From contig JAJUJL010000012.1 of assembly GCA_029265355.1 (NCBI GenBank), positions 85,380 through 149,379 of the forward strand: a DNA stretch of 64,000 nucleotides, given 5' to 3'. The position numbers and the translations under genes are program-made. The first letter of the stretch is position 1. Each line of letters begins with the position of its first letter. The notes beneath the pieces are model-generated. The model saw only the letters and a program-made list of their open reading frames with translations, was not told the DNA's origin and did no database searches. The DNA is from Chloroflexota bacterium (GTDB taxonomy: Bacteria > Chloroflexota > Anaerolineae > Anaerolineales > UBA4823). This document shows positions 51,119 through 60,200 of this stretch, piece by piece.

Positions 51119-52852
51119 TCATGTGCGGTTGCCAGATCTACCGGACCGGGCGACCATTTCCAGATCCGCCAGCGTGCTCTCCATGAGCTCCACTGCCGTG
51201 CGCAAGGTAGCAGCATCGAAGGCAAAGCGCGCCCCGGCGGCAGCGAACAGTCCCGGTATAGGAGCCGTGCCGCCCAGCGCCAGCGCACGGCGGTAAGCCT
51301 GCACTGCGGCGGCCTGGTCCTGCAAGGCATTGCGCCACACTTGGACGGCGCCGAGCTGAGCCAGCCCGTACTCAACGTAGTAAAACGGATCGGTGTGGAT
51401 GTGCGCCTTGCGCTGCCAGCCGGTCACTTTGGCGTCCTCCAGCCCGCTCCAGTCCTGACCTTGCATAAAGCGCTCCCACAGCCGGCCCCAGGCAGCGTCA
51501 CAGTTGGCGGGTTCGTCCGCCTGATCGGGGTTCTCGTACACCCAATGCTGGAAAGCATCCACCACCGCCATGTAAGGCCAAAAGAGCAGGATGGACTCGA
51601 GGTGCTCGATGCGCGCCCGCGCCGCCTGGGCAGGCGTGTAGAAACCACCCTGGTCGAGCGTCAGGTAGGGCGCGGCGAGCAGCTCCATGCCCATCGAAGC
51701 CACCTCGGCAAACTCCAGTGGAATTTCCATCTGGTGGATATAGGGCAAAGCGAAAGACTCGAAGGCATGAAAAGCGTGCCCGCCCTCGTGCAGCAGCGTC
51801 TGCACGTCGTCGTGCACGCCGACCGAATTGGCGAAGATGAAGGGCAGGCGAGAGTGGCTGAAGGCTGTGCAGTAGCCGCCGGGCGCTTTGCCCTTGCGGT
51901 TGTCCAGGTCGAGCAGCTTGTATTGGCGCATCAGGTCGAAATATCCGCCAAGCTGTGGGTCCACGCGGTGGAAGATGGCAGCGGTTTTGGTCTCCAGCTC
52001 GTCAATGGTCTGGTAGGGGCGCAGCGGTTCCTGCCCGAAGAGATCGACTTTCAGATCCCAGGGGCGCAGCGACGCCAATCCTAATCGCTGGCGGCGCTTC
52101 TCGTAGATACGCCGGGCTGCTGGCACCACCACTTCTTCGATGGCGGCGTGAAAGCGGTAGCAGTCTGCCGGGGTGTAATCGAAGCGCAGCATCTGCAGCC
52201 AGCGGTAGGCGCGGTAATCGGGCAAGCCGGCGTTCTCCGCCAGCTTGCGGCGCACCTGCAGAGCGCGGCGCCACAGCTCGTTGATCGCCTGGCGGTCCTG
52301 CAGGGCGCGCTCGGCAGCCTGCAGCCAGGCCGATTGGCGGCGCTCGCGGTCCGTTTCCTGGTACACCGGCTCGAGCTGCGGCAGCGTGGTCTCTTTGCCG
52401 TCCCACAGGATGGTCTGCGCTCCGATCAGGCGGTCGTACTCCGAACCGAGCTTGAAATGCTCGTTGAGCAGGGGCAGGTTTTCTGGGCGGAAGATCTCAG
52501 CCTGGGCTCTCAAATTGCGCATCGGGATGCTGAAATTGGGCGGCTCCAGGCCGCTGGCCAGCAGCTTCTCCTTCAACCGCTGGTTGACCTCCTCCGAGCG
52601 GGTGCGGTGCCCGTCCAGGAACGCGTTGTAACGGCGCTCGGCCTCCTGGTCGGTGGTGTCCACCGTGACCGCCACGTACAACCGCCAATAAGCCTCGTCG
52701 AACAGGCTCCACAGGCGCGACCAATCCGCCAGCCAGGCCTCCAGGTTCTTGGCGCTGAGCGCGGTGTTTTCCAGTTCACGCACGAAGGGTTCGATGCGCT
52801 CCCAGGGCCATTCTGCCAGTTCCAATGCGTTTTCAGGCAAAACTGCGTTCAT
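51119..52852 (-). CDS. M3-family oligoendopeptidase
   Basis: A 577-residue zinc metallopeptidase of the M3 (PepF/thimet) type. The zinc motif is LLHEGGHAFHAFE (His355, Glu356, His359), the third ligand a Glu in LEFAEVASMGMELL. The GKAPGGYCTAF segment before it is a substrate loop of the family. No signal peptide, so it trims short peptides in the cytoplasm. ATG 52852 has AAAGGA upstream. It sits between gatA and the nucleotidyltransferase, with gaps of 147 and about 200 bases. Confidence 0.92.
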   Translation of the reverse strand: MNAVLPENALELAEWPWERIEPFVRELENTALSAKNLEAWLADWSRLWSLFDEAYWRLYVAVTVDTTDQEAERRYNAFLDGHRTRSEEVNQRLKEKLLASGLEPPNFSIPMRNLRAQAEIFRPENLPLLNEHFKLGSEYDRLIGAQTILWDGKETTLPQLEPVYQETDRERRQSAWLQAAERALQDRQAINELWRRALQVRRKLAENAGLPDYRAYRWLQMLRFDYTPADCYRFHAAIEEVVVPAARRIYEKRRQRLGLASLRPWDLKVDLFGQEPLRPYQTIDELETKTAAIFHRVDPQLGGYFDLMRQYKLLDLDNRKGKAPGGYCTAFSHSRLPFIFANSVGVHDDVQTLLHEGGHAFHAFESFALPYIHQMEIPLEFAEVASMGMELLAAPYLTLDQGGFYTPAQAARARIEHLESILLFWPYMAVVDAFQHWVYENPDQADEPANCDAAWGRLWERFMQGQDWSGLEDAKVTGWQRKAHIHTDPFYYVEYGLAQLGAVQVWRNALQDQAAAVQAYRRALALGGTAPIPGLFAAAGARFAFDAATLRTAVELMESTLADLEMVARSGRSGNRT

Positions 52853-52998
52853 CTTGCTATTCCTTTGGTATCTACCGCACAGGCGCCAGGGGCGCGAACT
52901 TCCTTAGCCTTTGCGTGCTTAGAGCCTTGGCGGTTGATCTTTGATTGCCCGCGAACAGGCGACCATCTTTTGTGGTGGTGAACCGGCCGATGGCCGGG

Positions 52999-54501
52999 TT
53001 ATCCGCTGCGGCCATCCGGCGGCGTGCGCCGGTGCCAATCCGTAGCCTGCTGGTAAACGCCGGCGGCGCCCAGCAGCAGGTCTTCACGGAAGTGCGGGCC
53101 CATGAGCTGCATGCCAACTGGCAATCCTTGCTGGTCGAAGCCCACCGGAAAGGCCAGCCCGGGAATGCCTGCCAGGTTGGCAGGGATAGTGAAAATATCC
53201 TCCAGGTACATGGACAGGGGGTCGTCGCTGTGCTCGCCGATCACGAAGGCGGTATTGGGCGTGACCGGCGCAGCAATCACATCCACTTGCTGGAAAGCGC
53301 GCTCGAAATCCTGGCGAATCAATGTGCGCACCTTCTGCGCCTGCCCATAGTAGGCGTCGTAATAGCCGGCTGAAAGGGCGTAGGTGCCCAGCATGATGCG
53401 GCGCTTGACCTCCGGGCCGAACTTCTGCCCGCGCGTGCGCCGGTACACCTGCCACAGTTCATCCGCTGGCAGGCGCGGCCCGTAGCGGATGCCATCGAAG
53501 CGCGCCAGGTTGGCGGAGGCCTCCGCCGGCGCGACCAGGTAATACACCGGCAGGGCGTACTCGGTATGCGGCAGGTTGACCTCGACCAGCTCGGCGCCCA
53601 GGCTCTCGAAGAGCGCCAGCGCCGCTCGCACCGCCTGCTCCACTTCCGCCTGCAAGCCGGGGATGAAATACTCTCTCGGCACGCCGATGCGCAGACCCCT
53701 CAATTCCCCTTCCCTTTCAGGGAAAGGGGCGCGGGTTAGGTCGCTGGGGGTCAGGTTTCTTTCGACACTCGTCGCATCCAGCGGATCGCGTCCCGCCATA
53801 TGTTGGAAAACCAGCGCCGCGTCGCGAGCATCGTGCGCCAGTACGCCGACCACATCCAGCGAGGAGCCAAAGGCTACCAGCCCATAGCGCGATACGCTGC
53901 CATAGGTGGGCTTGAGCCCGGTCACCCCGCAGAACGAAGCTGGCTGGCGCACCGAGCCGCCGGTATCGGTGCCCAGCGCGGCTGGCGCCAGCCGCGCCGC
54001 CACCGCCGCGGCGCTGCCGCCGGATGAGCCGCCCGGCACGCGCTGGGGGTCCCACGGGTTGCGGGTGAGGCCGTAAGCCGAGTTCTCGGTGGACGAGCCC
54101 ATGGCAAACTCGTCGGTGTTGGTCTTGCCCAGCACGATGGCGCCGGCTTTTTGCAGGCGTTCCACTGCCGTGGCGGTGAAGGGCGGTGTGAAGTTTTCCA
54201 GGATGCGCGAGCCGCAGGTAGTGGGTGCGCCTTCCACACACAGCACATCTTTCACTGCTAACGGGACGCCCATGAGCGGCGGCGGGGCTTCCTGCTCTTT
54301 GCGCCAACTGCTCAGGCGGCGGTCAGCATCCTTAGCCTGCGCCAGGGCTTGCTCAGCCAGCACGCACAGATAGGCATGCAGGCTGTTATCCAGGCGCTCG
54401 ATGCGCTGCAGATAAGCGCGCACCAGCTCCAGGCTGGAAAAATCTCCGCCTTGCAGGCCGGAGATGCACTCGCTCAGGGTAAGGTCGGTCAGTTCGCTCA
54501 T
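52999..54501 (-). CDS. gatA: Asp/Glu-tRNA amidotransferase subunit A
   Basis: A 500-residue amidase-signature enzyme, the glutaminase/amidase subunit of GatCAB. The Ser-cisSer-Lys triad is Lys84 (LAVKD), Ser159 ([12 protein letters not shown]) and Ser183 ([15 protein letters not shown]), at the spacing of known GatA. It frees ammonia from glutamine and passes it to GatB. It follows gatC by 16 bases. No clear ribosome site, so translation may be coupled. Confidence 0.95.
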   Translation of the reverse strand: MSELTDLTLSECISGLQGGDFSSLELVRAYLQRIERLDNSLHAYLCVLAEQALAQAKDADRRLSSWRKEQEAPPPLMGVPLAVKDVLCVEGAPTTCGSRILENFTPPFTATAVERLQKAGAIVLGKTNTDEFAMGSSTENSAYGLTRNPWDPQRVPGGSSGGSAAAVAARLAPAALGTDTGGSVRQPASFCGVTGLKPTYGSVSRYGLVAFGSSLDVVGVLAHDARDAALVFQHMAGRDPLDATSVERNLTPSDLTRAPFPEREGELRGLRIGVPREYFIPGLQAEVEQAVRAALALFESLGAELVEVNLPHTEYALPVYYLVAPAEASANLARFDGIRYGPRLPADELWQVYRRTRGQKFGPEVKRRIMLGTYALSAGYYDAYYGQAQKVRTLIRQDFERAFQQVDVIAAPVTPNTAFVIGEHSDDPLSMYLEDIFTIPANLAGIPGLAFPVGFDQQGLPVGMQLMGPHFREDLLLGAAGVYQQATDWHRRTPPDGRSG

Positions 54502-54517
54502 AGAAAGTCAGCCGCCG

Positions 54518-54805
54518 TCAATCCAGCACCGGCGGCACGCGGAACTGGTCGTCTTCCGCTGCGGGAGCGTTCTTCAGCAGCGCCTCGGTGCTCAACCCCG
54601 GGCGAGCCTGGTCCGGGCGCAGCGGCATGCTTTCCTGCCGGGCTTCGGAGTAGGGCAGCACGCCGCTGGTGTCGAGCTGCTGGAGCCTGGAGAAGTGGTC
54701 GAGTATGGCAGAGAGCTGCTCGCGATACAGAGCCAGCTCTGCGGGGGATAATTCCAGGCGCGCCAGGTTGGCAATGTGTTCGACTTCTTGCAGGGTGAGG
54801 GTCAT
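54518..54805 (-). CDS. gatC: Asp/Glu-tRNA amidotransferase subunit C
   Basis: A 95-residue GatC, the small clamp that holds GatA to GatB. Typical opening LTLQEVEHIANLARLELSPAELALYREQLSAIL and closing PLRPDQARPG and DQFRVPPVL. ATG 54805 is 7 bases after TATAAT, so the gatC-gatA message is probably leaderless at gatC. Confidence 0.93.
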   Translation of the reverse strand: MTLTLQEVEHIANLARLELSPAELALYREQLSAILDHFSRLQQLDTSGVLPYSEARQESMPLRPDQARPGLSTEALLKNAPAAEDDQFRVPPVLD

Positions 54806-54812
54806 GGAATGG

Positions 54813-54818
54813 ATTATA
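54813..54818 (-). promoter_or_regulatory. TATAAT box 7 bases before gatC
   Basis: Perfect TATAAT on the minus strand, 7 bases, then ATG 54805, no ribosome site. Confidence 0.7.
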
Positions 54819-54837
54819 ACCTGAATTGAGTTTTCTT

Positions 54838-55992
54838 TTATTCCGCTGCCTCCAGCACACCCACCAGTTCCTCCTCCTGCAACATGACCGGGTTGCCCTT
54901 CATGCTGCTGGCGCGCGCTGCGGCAGCAGCCACCTCGCTATACGACTCCCTTCGCAACCCATAGGCGCTGAGCGGTGGGATAGCGATCCTGGAGGCCAGC
55001 TCCTGCGCCCAGGCAACGCCGTCTTCAGGCATTGCCTGCGGATTGCCAGTCACCTGGCGCGCCACCTCGGCATAACGCTCCAGCGCCGGAGACTGCGGGG
55101 CGCGCTGGCGCAGGGCGCGCAGGTTGGCTGCCATCACCGGCGCCAGTAGCGCCGCGCAGATTGCTCCATGCGGCGCCGGGTAACTGCCGCCAATGGCTGC
55201 GGCGAAGCCATGCACCGCGCCCAGTTTGGCGTTTGCCAGCGCCAGACCGCCGCACAGGCTGACAAAGCTCATTTCACGTCGGGCGAAGTGGTCGCTGCCA
55301 TCCTCCACCGCCCGCGGCAGCGCCCGCGCCCCGCGCCCGATCGCCTCCCGGCACAGGGCGTCCACCAGCGGGTTGGGTGTGGCGCATACCAGCGGCTCGA
55401 TCACCTGCACCAGCGCGTCCATGCCGGTGCTGGCGGTGATTTCCGGCGGCAGCCCGTAAGTCAGCTCGGGGTCGACCAAGGCAATCCGCGGCAGCAGCGC
55501 CGGATGGCGCAGGCTGGCTTTGACGCCGTGCTCCGGCGAGCCCAGCACGGCGTTGCGCGTCACCTCCGAGCCGGTGCCGGCGGTGGTGGGGATCGCCAGA
55601 ACGGGCAGCGGCGTTTGCGCCAGCGGCTGCCCGCGGCCGATCACCTCCAGGTAGTCCAGCGGGTCGCCTGGGTTGGTTGCCAGTGCTGCAATGGCTTTGG
55701 CGGCGTCCAGCGCCGCGCCGCCGCCAAAGCCGATTGCCAGCTCGCAGCCTTCCTGCCGCGCCAGCGCTGCTCCCTGGCGAGCGGTCTTCAGCGTGGGTTC
55801 GCCCTGCACCCGAAAGACGACGACTTGCACACCCGCCGATGCAAGCGATTCCAGCAGGGGATCGCTCAGTGCTGTTGGCGCGCCCAGCGCCAAAAGGGCT
55901 TTGCGCCCCAAGCCTGCCGCCAGCACCCCGGCTTCGGATATTCGCCCCTCCCCAAACAATATGCGGTTAGCGGTGGCGAATTCGAACTGCAT
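54838..55992 (-). CDS. Iron-containing alcohol dehydrogenase
   Basis: A 384-residue group III alcohol dehydrogenase. The NAD loop is GFGGGAALDAAKA, then IPTTAGTGSEVT. Metal ligands would be Asp192, His261 (GAVHGF) and His275 (APHGAIC); the usual His at position 196 is Gln (DALVQVIEP), as in a known subgroup of the family. It may reduce lactaldehyde-like or other small aldehydes. It is 11 bases downstream of the monooxygenase-fold gene, so the two form an operon. Confidence 0.9.
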   Translation of the reverse strand: MQFEFATANRILFGEGRISEAGVLAAGLGRKALLALGAPTALSDPLLESLASAGVQVVVFRVQGEPTLKTARQGAALARQEGCELAIGFGGGAALDAAKAIAALATNPGDPLDYLEVIGRGQPLAQTPLPVLAIPTTAGTGSEVTRNAVLGSPEHGVKASLRHPALLPRIALVDPELTYGLPPEITASTGMDALVQVIEPLVCATPNPLVDALCREAIGRGARALPRAVEDGSDHFARREMSFVSLCGGLALANAKLGAVHGFAAAIGGSYPAPHGAICAALLAPVMAANLRALRQRAPQSPALERYAEVARQVTGNPQAMPEDGVAWAQELASRIAIPPLSAYGLRRESYSEVAAAAARASSMKGNPVMLQEEELVGVLEAAE

Positions 55993-56003
55993 GCCGCCCT
56001 CGC

Positions 56004-56309
56004 CTACCAGCCCTCGTCAGGCGGGAACAGGTTGTCGTACCACACCCCGCGGCGCGGCTCCGCCATCATCTCCGCCACTGCATCGCGCCAGCGGGCATAG
56101 TGGGCGGTTTCCTTGTGGCGGGCGGGGTCATCTGCTGTGCGGTACACCTCCACCAGGATGAAGCGCGTCGGGTCGTCGCGCTGTTGCAGCACGTCGAAAC
56201 GGGCAACGCCCGCCTCCAGCACGCTGTTGCGGGCGTTCTCCAGCGAAGCGGTTTTGAATGCTTCGATAAATTCGGGCTTGACCTGAACGTGTACGTGAAC
56301 GATGTGCAT
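56004..56309 (-). CDS. Antibiotic-biosynthesis-monooxygenase-fold protein (LsrG-like)
   Basis: A 101-residue dimeric ferredoxin-like ABM-fold protein: [39 protein letters not shown], then [25 protein letters not shown]. The layout, including the HKET-xHY-xxW motif, matches LsrG-like enzymes that degrade autoinducer-2 or small keto compounds. No lsr transport genes are nearby, so the quorum-sensing role is not implied. An AGGAGG site precedes the ATG. Co-transcribed with the iron alcohol dehydrogenase, a pairing that suggests joint metabolism of a small carbonyl compound. Confidence 0.87.
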   Translation of the reverse strand: MHIVHVHVQVKPEFIEAFKTASLENARNSVLEAGVARFDVLQQRDDPTRFILVEVYRTADDPARHKETAHYARWRDAVAEMMAEPRRGVWYDNLFPPDEGW

Positions 56310-56677
56310 GTGAGCCTCCTGAAACGAGCGTATTTCAAATCTTGAATCTCATTATCGCACAATTCCTTCCCGTTTCGGGAAAGGATGCCGGATTGGCCGT
56401 GAGCGCATGGGTCGTCCAGTCTCCTGGCCATGCTGCTGCAGTTCGCGCCGCCAGTCAAGCGAATAGACTCAAGTTCAGACAATAGTTGGGACAGTGATGA
56501 TCAGTCTGTCATCGCGAGATGTTTCCATGACGCTGGAAGCGTCATCCGTTCTGGGAATGACAGATATGTCATGAGTAGCGACAGCGAAGCGATCTCCGCG
56601 ATCATTGCGGAGATCGCCTCGCCCTTGCGGGGCTCGTAATGACCCGTGAAATAGACAGCCGTAGCTCGACCATGGTA

Positions 56678-56728
56678 GGACGAGCTGTCAGCTCGTCCAG
56701 GGTGGATGGGCAAGCTGTCAGCTTGCCC
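56678..56728. repeat. Pair of perfect palindromes, GTAGG-type
   Basis: GGACGAGCTG-T-CAGCTCGTCC (56678-56698) and GGGCAAGCTG-T-CAGCTTGCCC (56708-56728), each a 10-bp perfect stem with a single-base centre. A third relative is at 62566-62586. Confidence 0.85.
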
Positions 56729-56779
56729 TACTTCTTGTCATGCAAGACGTAAATGAATGATCCTGCAAAGGGAACGTGG

Positions 56780-56957
56780 TATGATCAACATGATGGCAAA
56801 GGCGAGCGGGTGAAGACGATCATCGAAGGGACGCTCAACGACACGGTGACCACCTAGCTGGGCAACTATTATGAAGTGGAGACGGCGGGCAGCGCGAGCA
56901 TGGCGCGCAGCATTACTACGCTGGCTCACAGCGGCTGGCGATGCGCGCGAAATTAGT
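56780..56957 (+). pseudogene. RHS/YD-repeat protein remnant
   Basis: Read from 56780 the frame gives YDQHDGKGERVKTIIEGTLNDTVTT, a stop (56855), then LGNYYEVETAGSASMAR. After a frame change the next bases read HYYAGSQRLAMRA. This order (YD..G.RVK, YLGNYYEV, YYAGxQRLAMR) is the end of the conserved core of RHS/YD-repeat proteins. Both an in-frame stop and a frameshift break it, and no start or C-terminal part is present. It is therefore a decayed fragment of a once much larger gene. Confidence 0.8.
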
Positions 56958-57278
56958 TCTTAGGGTCGTGCGCTCCCTCAAATCTGCGATACAATACATT
57001 CAAGACACAATGCTCAATGACGGCCACACGAACCTGTGCCCTGTTGCGCCAAAACGCTATCCCATTTGGGGGGCAATCTCATTTTTGTTCTATCACCGCC
57101 CTTTCAAACCGGCCTGACCACTCGGGATGGAGGTGATGCGAAAACCGTAATACTTATGCTCGGAACCAGCTCGGACTTGGGGAAAACCTCCGGCAATCTC
57201 TGGGAGCTCTCTCGATGAGATTGTAGACAGCAGCTTTTTTAGCGGTACATACCATCCTATCCAAAACAGGAGAAGCAC

Positions 57279-60200
57279 ATGCAAACCAAAATCAATCGCA
57301 TGATTCGCACTGCCATCAGCTTTGTGGCGCTGCTAGGGCTGCTCGCGCCCGGGGTGCAGCCGATCCAGGCTGCGCCTGGGGCACAGGCATCGGCCAGCCC
57401 GCTTGCCCCGCTTGCGCCATCTGCCACACTGTGGTGCCTGGCGGGCGATTTCCAGGGCTGGAACAATGCTTCCACCCCGCTGTTCGATGATGGCACCAAC
57501 GGCGACCTGGTGCCCAACGATGGGGTATTCTCGCTCGATTACCCCGTCGCTACGGCTGGGAAACACGAATGGAAAGCGGTCGAGTGCGGCAACTGGGCCC
57601 TTGCCTATCCGGGGCAAAATGCCTGGTTCTTCACTGCCGCAGCCGACCAGACCGTCAAGTTCACTTTCGACACCAACAATCACGCTGCTGATGCCGGGCT
57701 AGATTACCTGCCGGCGCAGTTCATCGTTAACACTTATTTCGATGCCCTGCCTGCCAGTTTCACCGCCGTGGGCGACTTCCAGGGCTGGAACAACGCCAAC
57801 CCGGCCACGCTGATGGCGCCTGTTGGCAATGGCTTTTACTATCTGAAATATGCCATTGCCACCCCGGGCACCTACCAGGCCAAGGTGGCTCACACCGGCT
57901 TTTGGGACGAGCAGTACGGCGCCGACGGACGCTCGGTCAACGCCGCCACGCTCAGCTTCACCACCAGCGTGGCAAACGAGGAGGTCATCTTCCTGCTGGA
58001 CACCAACACCGCCCGGTTGTATATCGGCGCGAATGGATCACCGGTTGCCGGCAACTGGTGCGCGGCGGGCTCTTTCCAGGGATGGAACAACAGCTCAACG
58101 CCGCTGTATGACGACGGCACCAACGGCGACCTGGTGGGCGGCGATGGCGTCTTCTCCCGCGATGTCACCATCGCCACTGCCGGGCGTTACGAGTGGAAAG
58201 CGGTCGAGTGCGGCAACTGGAGCGTCGCCTATCCGGCGCAGAACGCCTGGCTCAATACGGGCATCACCGACCAGGTGGTGAAGATCACCTTTGACACCAA
58301 CAACCACGCCGCCGACGCCGGGCTGGACTGGCTGCCAGCGCAGTACATCGTCAACGCCTGGGATACGCTGCCAGCCTCCTTCACTGCTGTGGGCGATTTC
58401 CAGGGCTGGAACAACGCCAACCCCGCCACGCTGATGGCTGACCTGGATCATGGGCTGCATTACCTGGGCTACCCGGTCGCTTCGCCCGGATCGTACATTG
58501 GCAAGGTCACCACCACCGGCGCCTGGGATGCCTTCGGCGCCGACGGGCGCTCGATCGACGCCGCCAACGTGCCTTTCCAGGTGTTCACCGCCAATGACGT
58601 GGTGCGCTTTCTGCTGGATACCACCAGCGGGCGCCTGGCGATCTACGCTCCACCAGCAGGCGGCGCCGCCCACGATAATAACATTTTCTGGAACGACTTG
58701 GGGCACAACAGCCGCGATGCGCTCTTCCGCACCCCTGGCGGGCCGGTGCCCACCAACACATCGGTCAAGCTGCGCCTGCGCGCCGCCTCCGGCGACCTGA
58801 CCGAAGCCAAGGTGCGCTTGTGGAACGACCGCCTCAACCAGCAGTCGTTCCTGCCGATGAGCATCGTCGCCGATGATGGCACCTACGAGTGGTGGGAAGC
58901 CAGCGTGCCTGCCAGCGCCGTGCCTACCGTCTATTGGTACCGCTTCATCGCCATCGACGGCACTGCCACTGCCTACTACGAGGACGATGCGGCGCGCACG
59001 GGCGGTTGGGGACAGACCTTCGGCAGCAGCCCGGATTATTCCTGGCAGCTCACGGTTTATGATCCTGCTTTCCAGACGCCGGATTGGGTGAAGGATGCCA
59101 TCATCTACCAGATCTTCCCCGATCGTTTCCGCGATGGCGACCCCGCCAACAACACCCCGGCAGGCACGTTCTTTTACGATGAGCCAGGCGGCACCATCGT
59201 GCGTTCCAACACCAGCGATTGGAACACCTATATCTGCGACCCGCGCGATGTCAACGACTGCCCCGGCACCTACAGCAAGAACTTCTACGGCGGCGACCTG
59301 GCGGGCCTGATCGACCAGCTCGACTACCTGCAGTCGCTGGGCGTGAACACGATCTATCTCAACCCGATCTTCGAATCGCCCTCCAACCACAAATACGACA
59401 CCACCGACTACAGCCTCATCGACGACAATTTCGGCGACCTCACCCTGTTCCAGACGCTGGCGACCGAAGCCGATACGCGCGGCATGCACATCATCCTGGA
59501 CGGTGTGTTCAACCACACCTCCTCAGACAGCAAGTACTTCGACCGCTACGGGCGCTATCCCGAAGTTGGGGCCTGCGAGAGCCAGGACTCACCCTACCGC
59601 GGCTGGTACTACTTCACCGATGTCACGCCGGGCACCGGGCCGTGTGTGGGCTCAGACGGCACGCCCAACGCTGCCCGCTACGAGTCCTGGTTCGGTTTCG
59701 ACAGCCTGCCCAAGCTGCAGGCCAACAACGCCGAAGTGCGCGACCTGATCTGGAACGGCGGGCCGAACTCGATCGCCCGCTACTGGATGCAGTGGGCTGA
59801 CGGCTGGCGCCTGGACGTGGGCGGCGATGTCGACCCCGGCACCCTCAACGATCCCACCAATGATTACTGGGAAGGCTTCCGCCTCGCCATCCACATGACC
59901 AACCCCGACGCCTACATCGTGGGCGAGGAGTGGGGCAACGCTTCCTCCTGGACGCTGGGCGGCGAGTGGGATGCCACCATGAACTACCAGTACTCGTCTG
60001 CCATGCTCGGTTTCTGGCGCGATACACTCTTCACCGACAACGACCACAACAGCGGCTCTTCTGCCGGGCCGCTGACCCCGCTGACTCCCTCGGCGCTGGA
60101 TGAGCGCCTGCACAATTGGAAAGAGCGCTACGCTCCCGAAGCCTACTATGCCATGATGAACCTGCTGGGCAGCCACGACACCAACCGTCCGTTGTTCATG

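Larger units (their letters stand above)
56310..57278. other. Long gene-poor stretch of 969 bases
   Basis: In order: dispersed-repeat phrases (56505-56640, including GTCATCGCGAGATG and GTAGCGACAGCGAAGCGATCTCC), two perfect hairpins (56678-56728), an RHS pseudogene remnant (56780-56957) and a probable long leader of the amylolytic gene with a TACAAT near 56991. Confidence 0.6.

Noticed and set aside
58095..59516. A 473-codon minus-strand frame within the GH13 gene
   Set aside because: Antisense shadow of a clear GH13 catalytic domain; no ribosome site and no domain.
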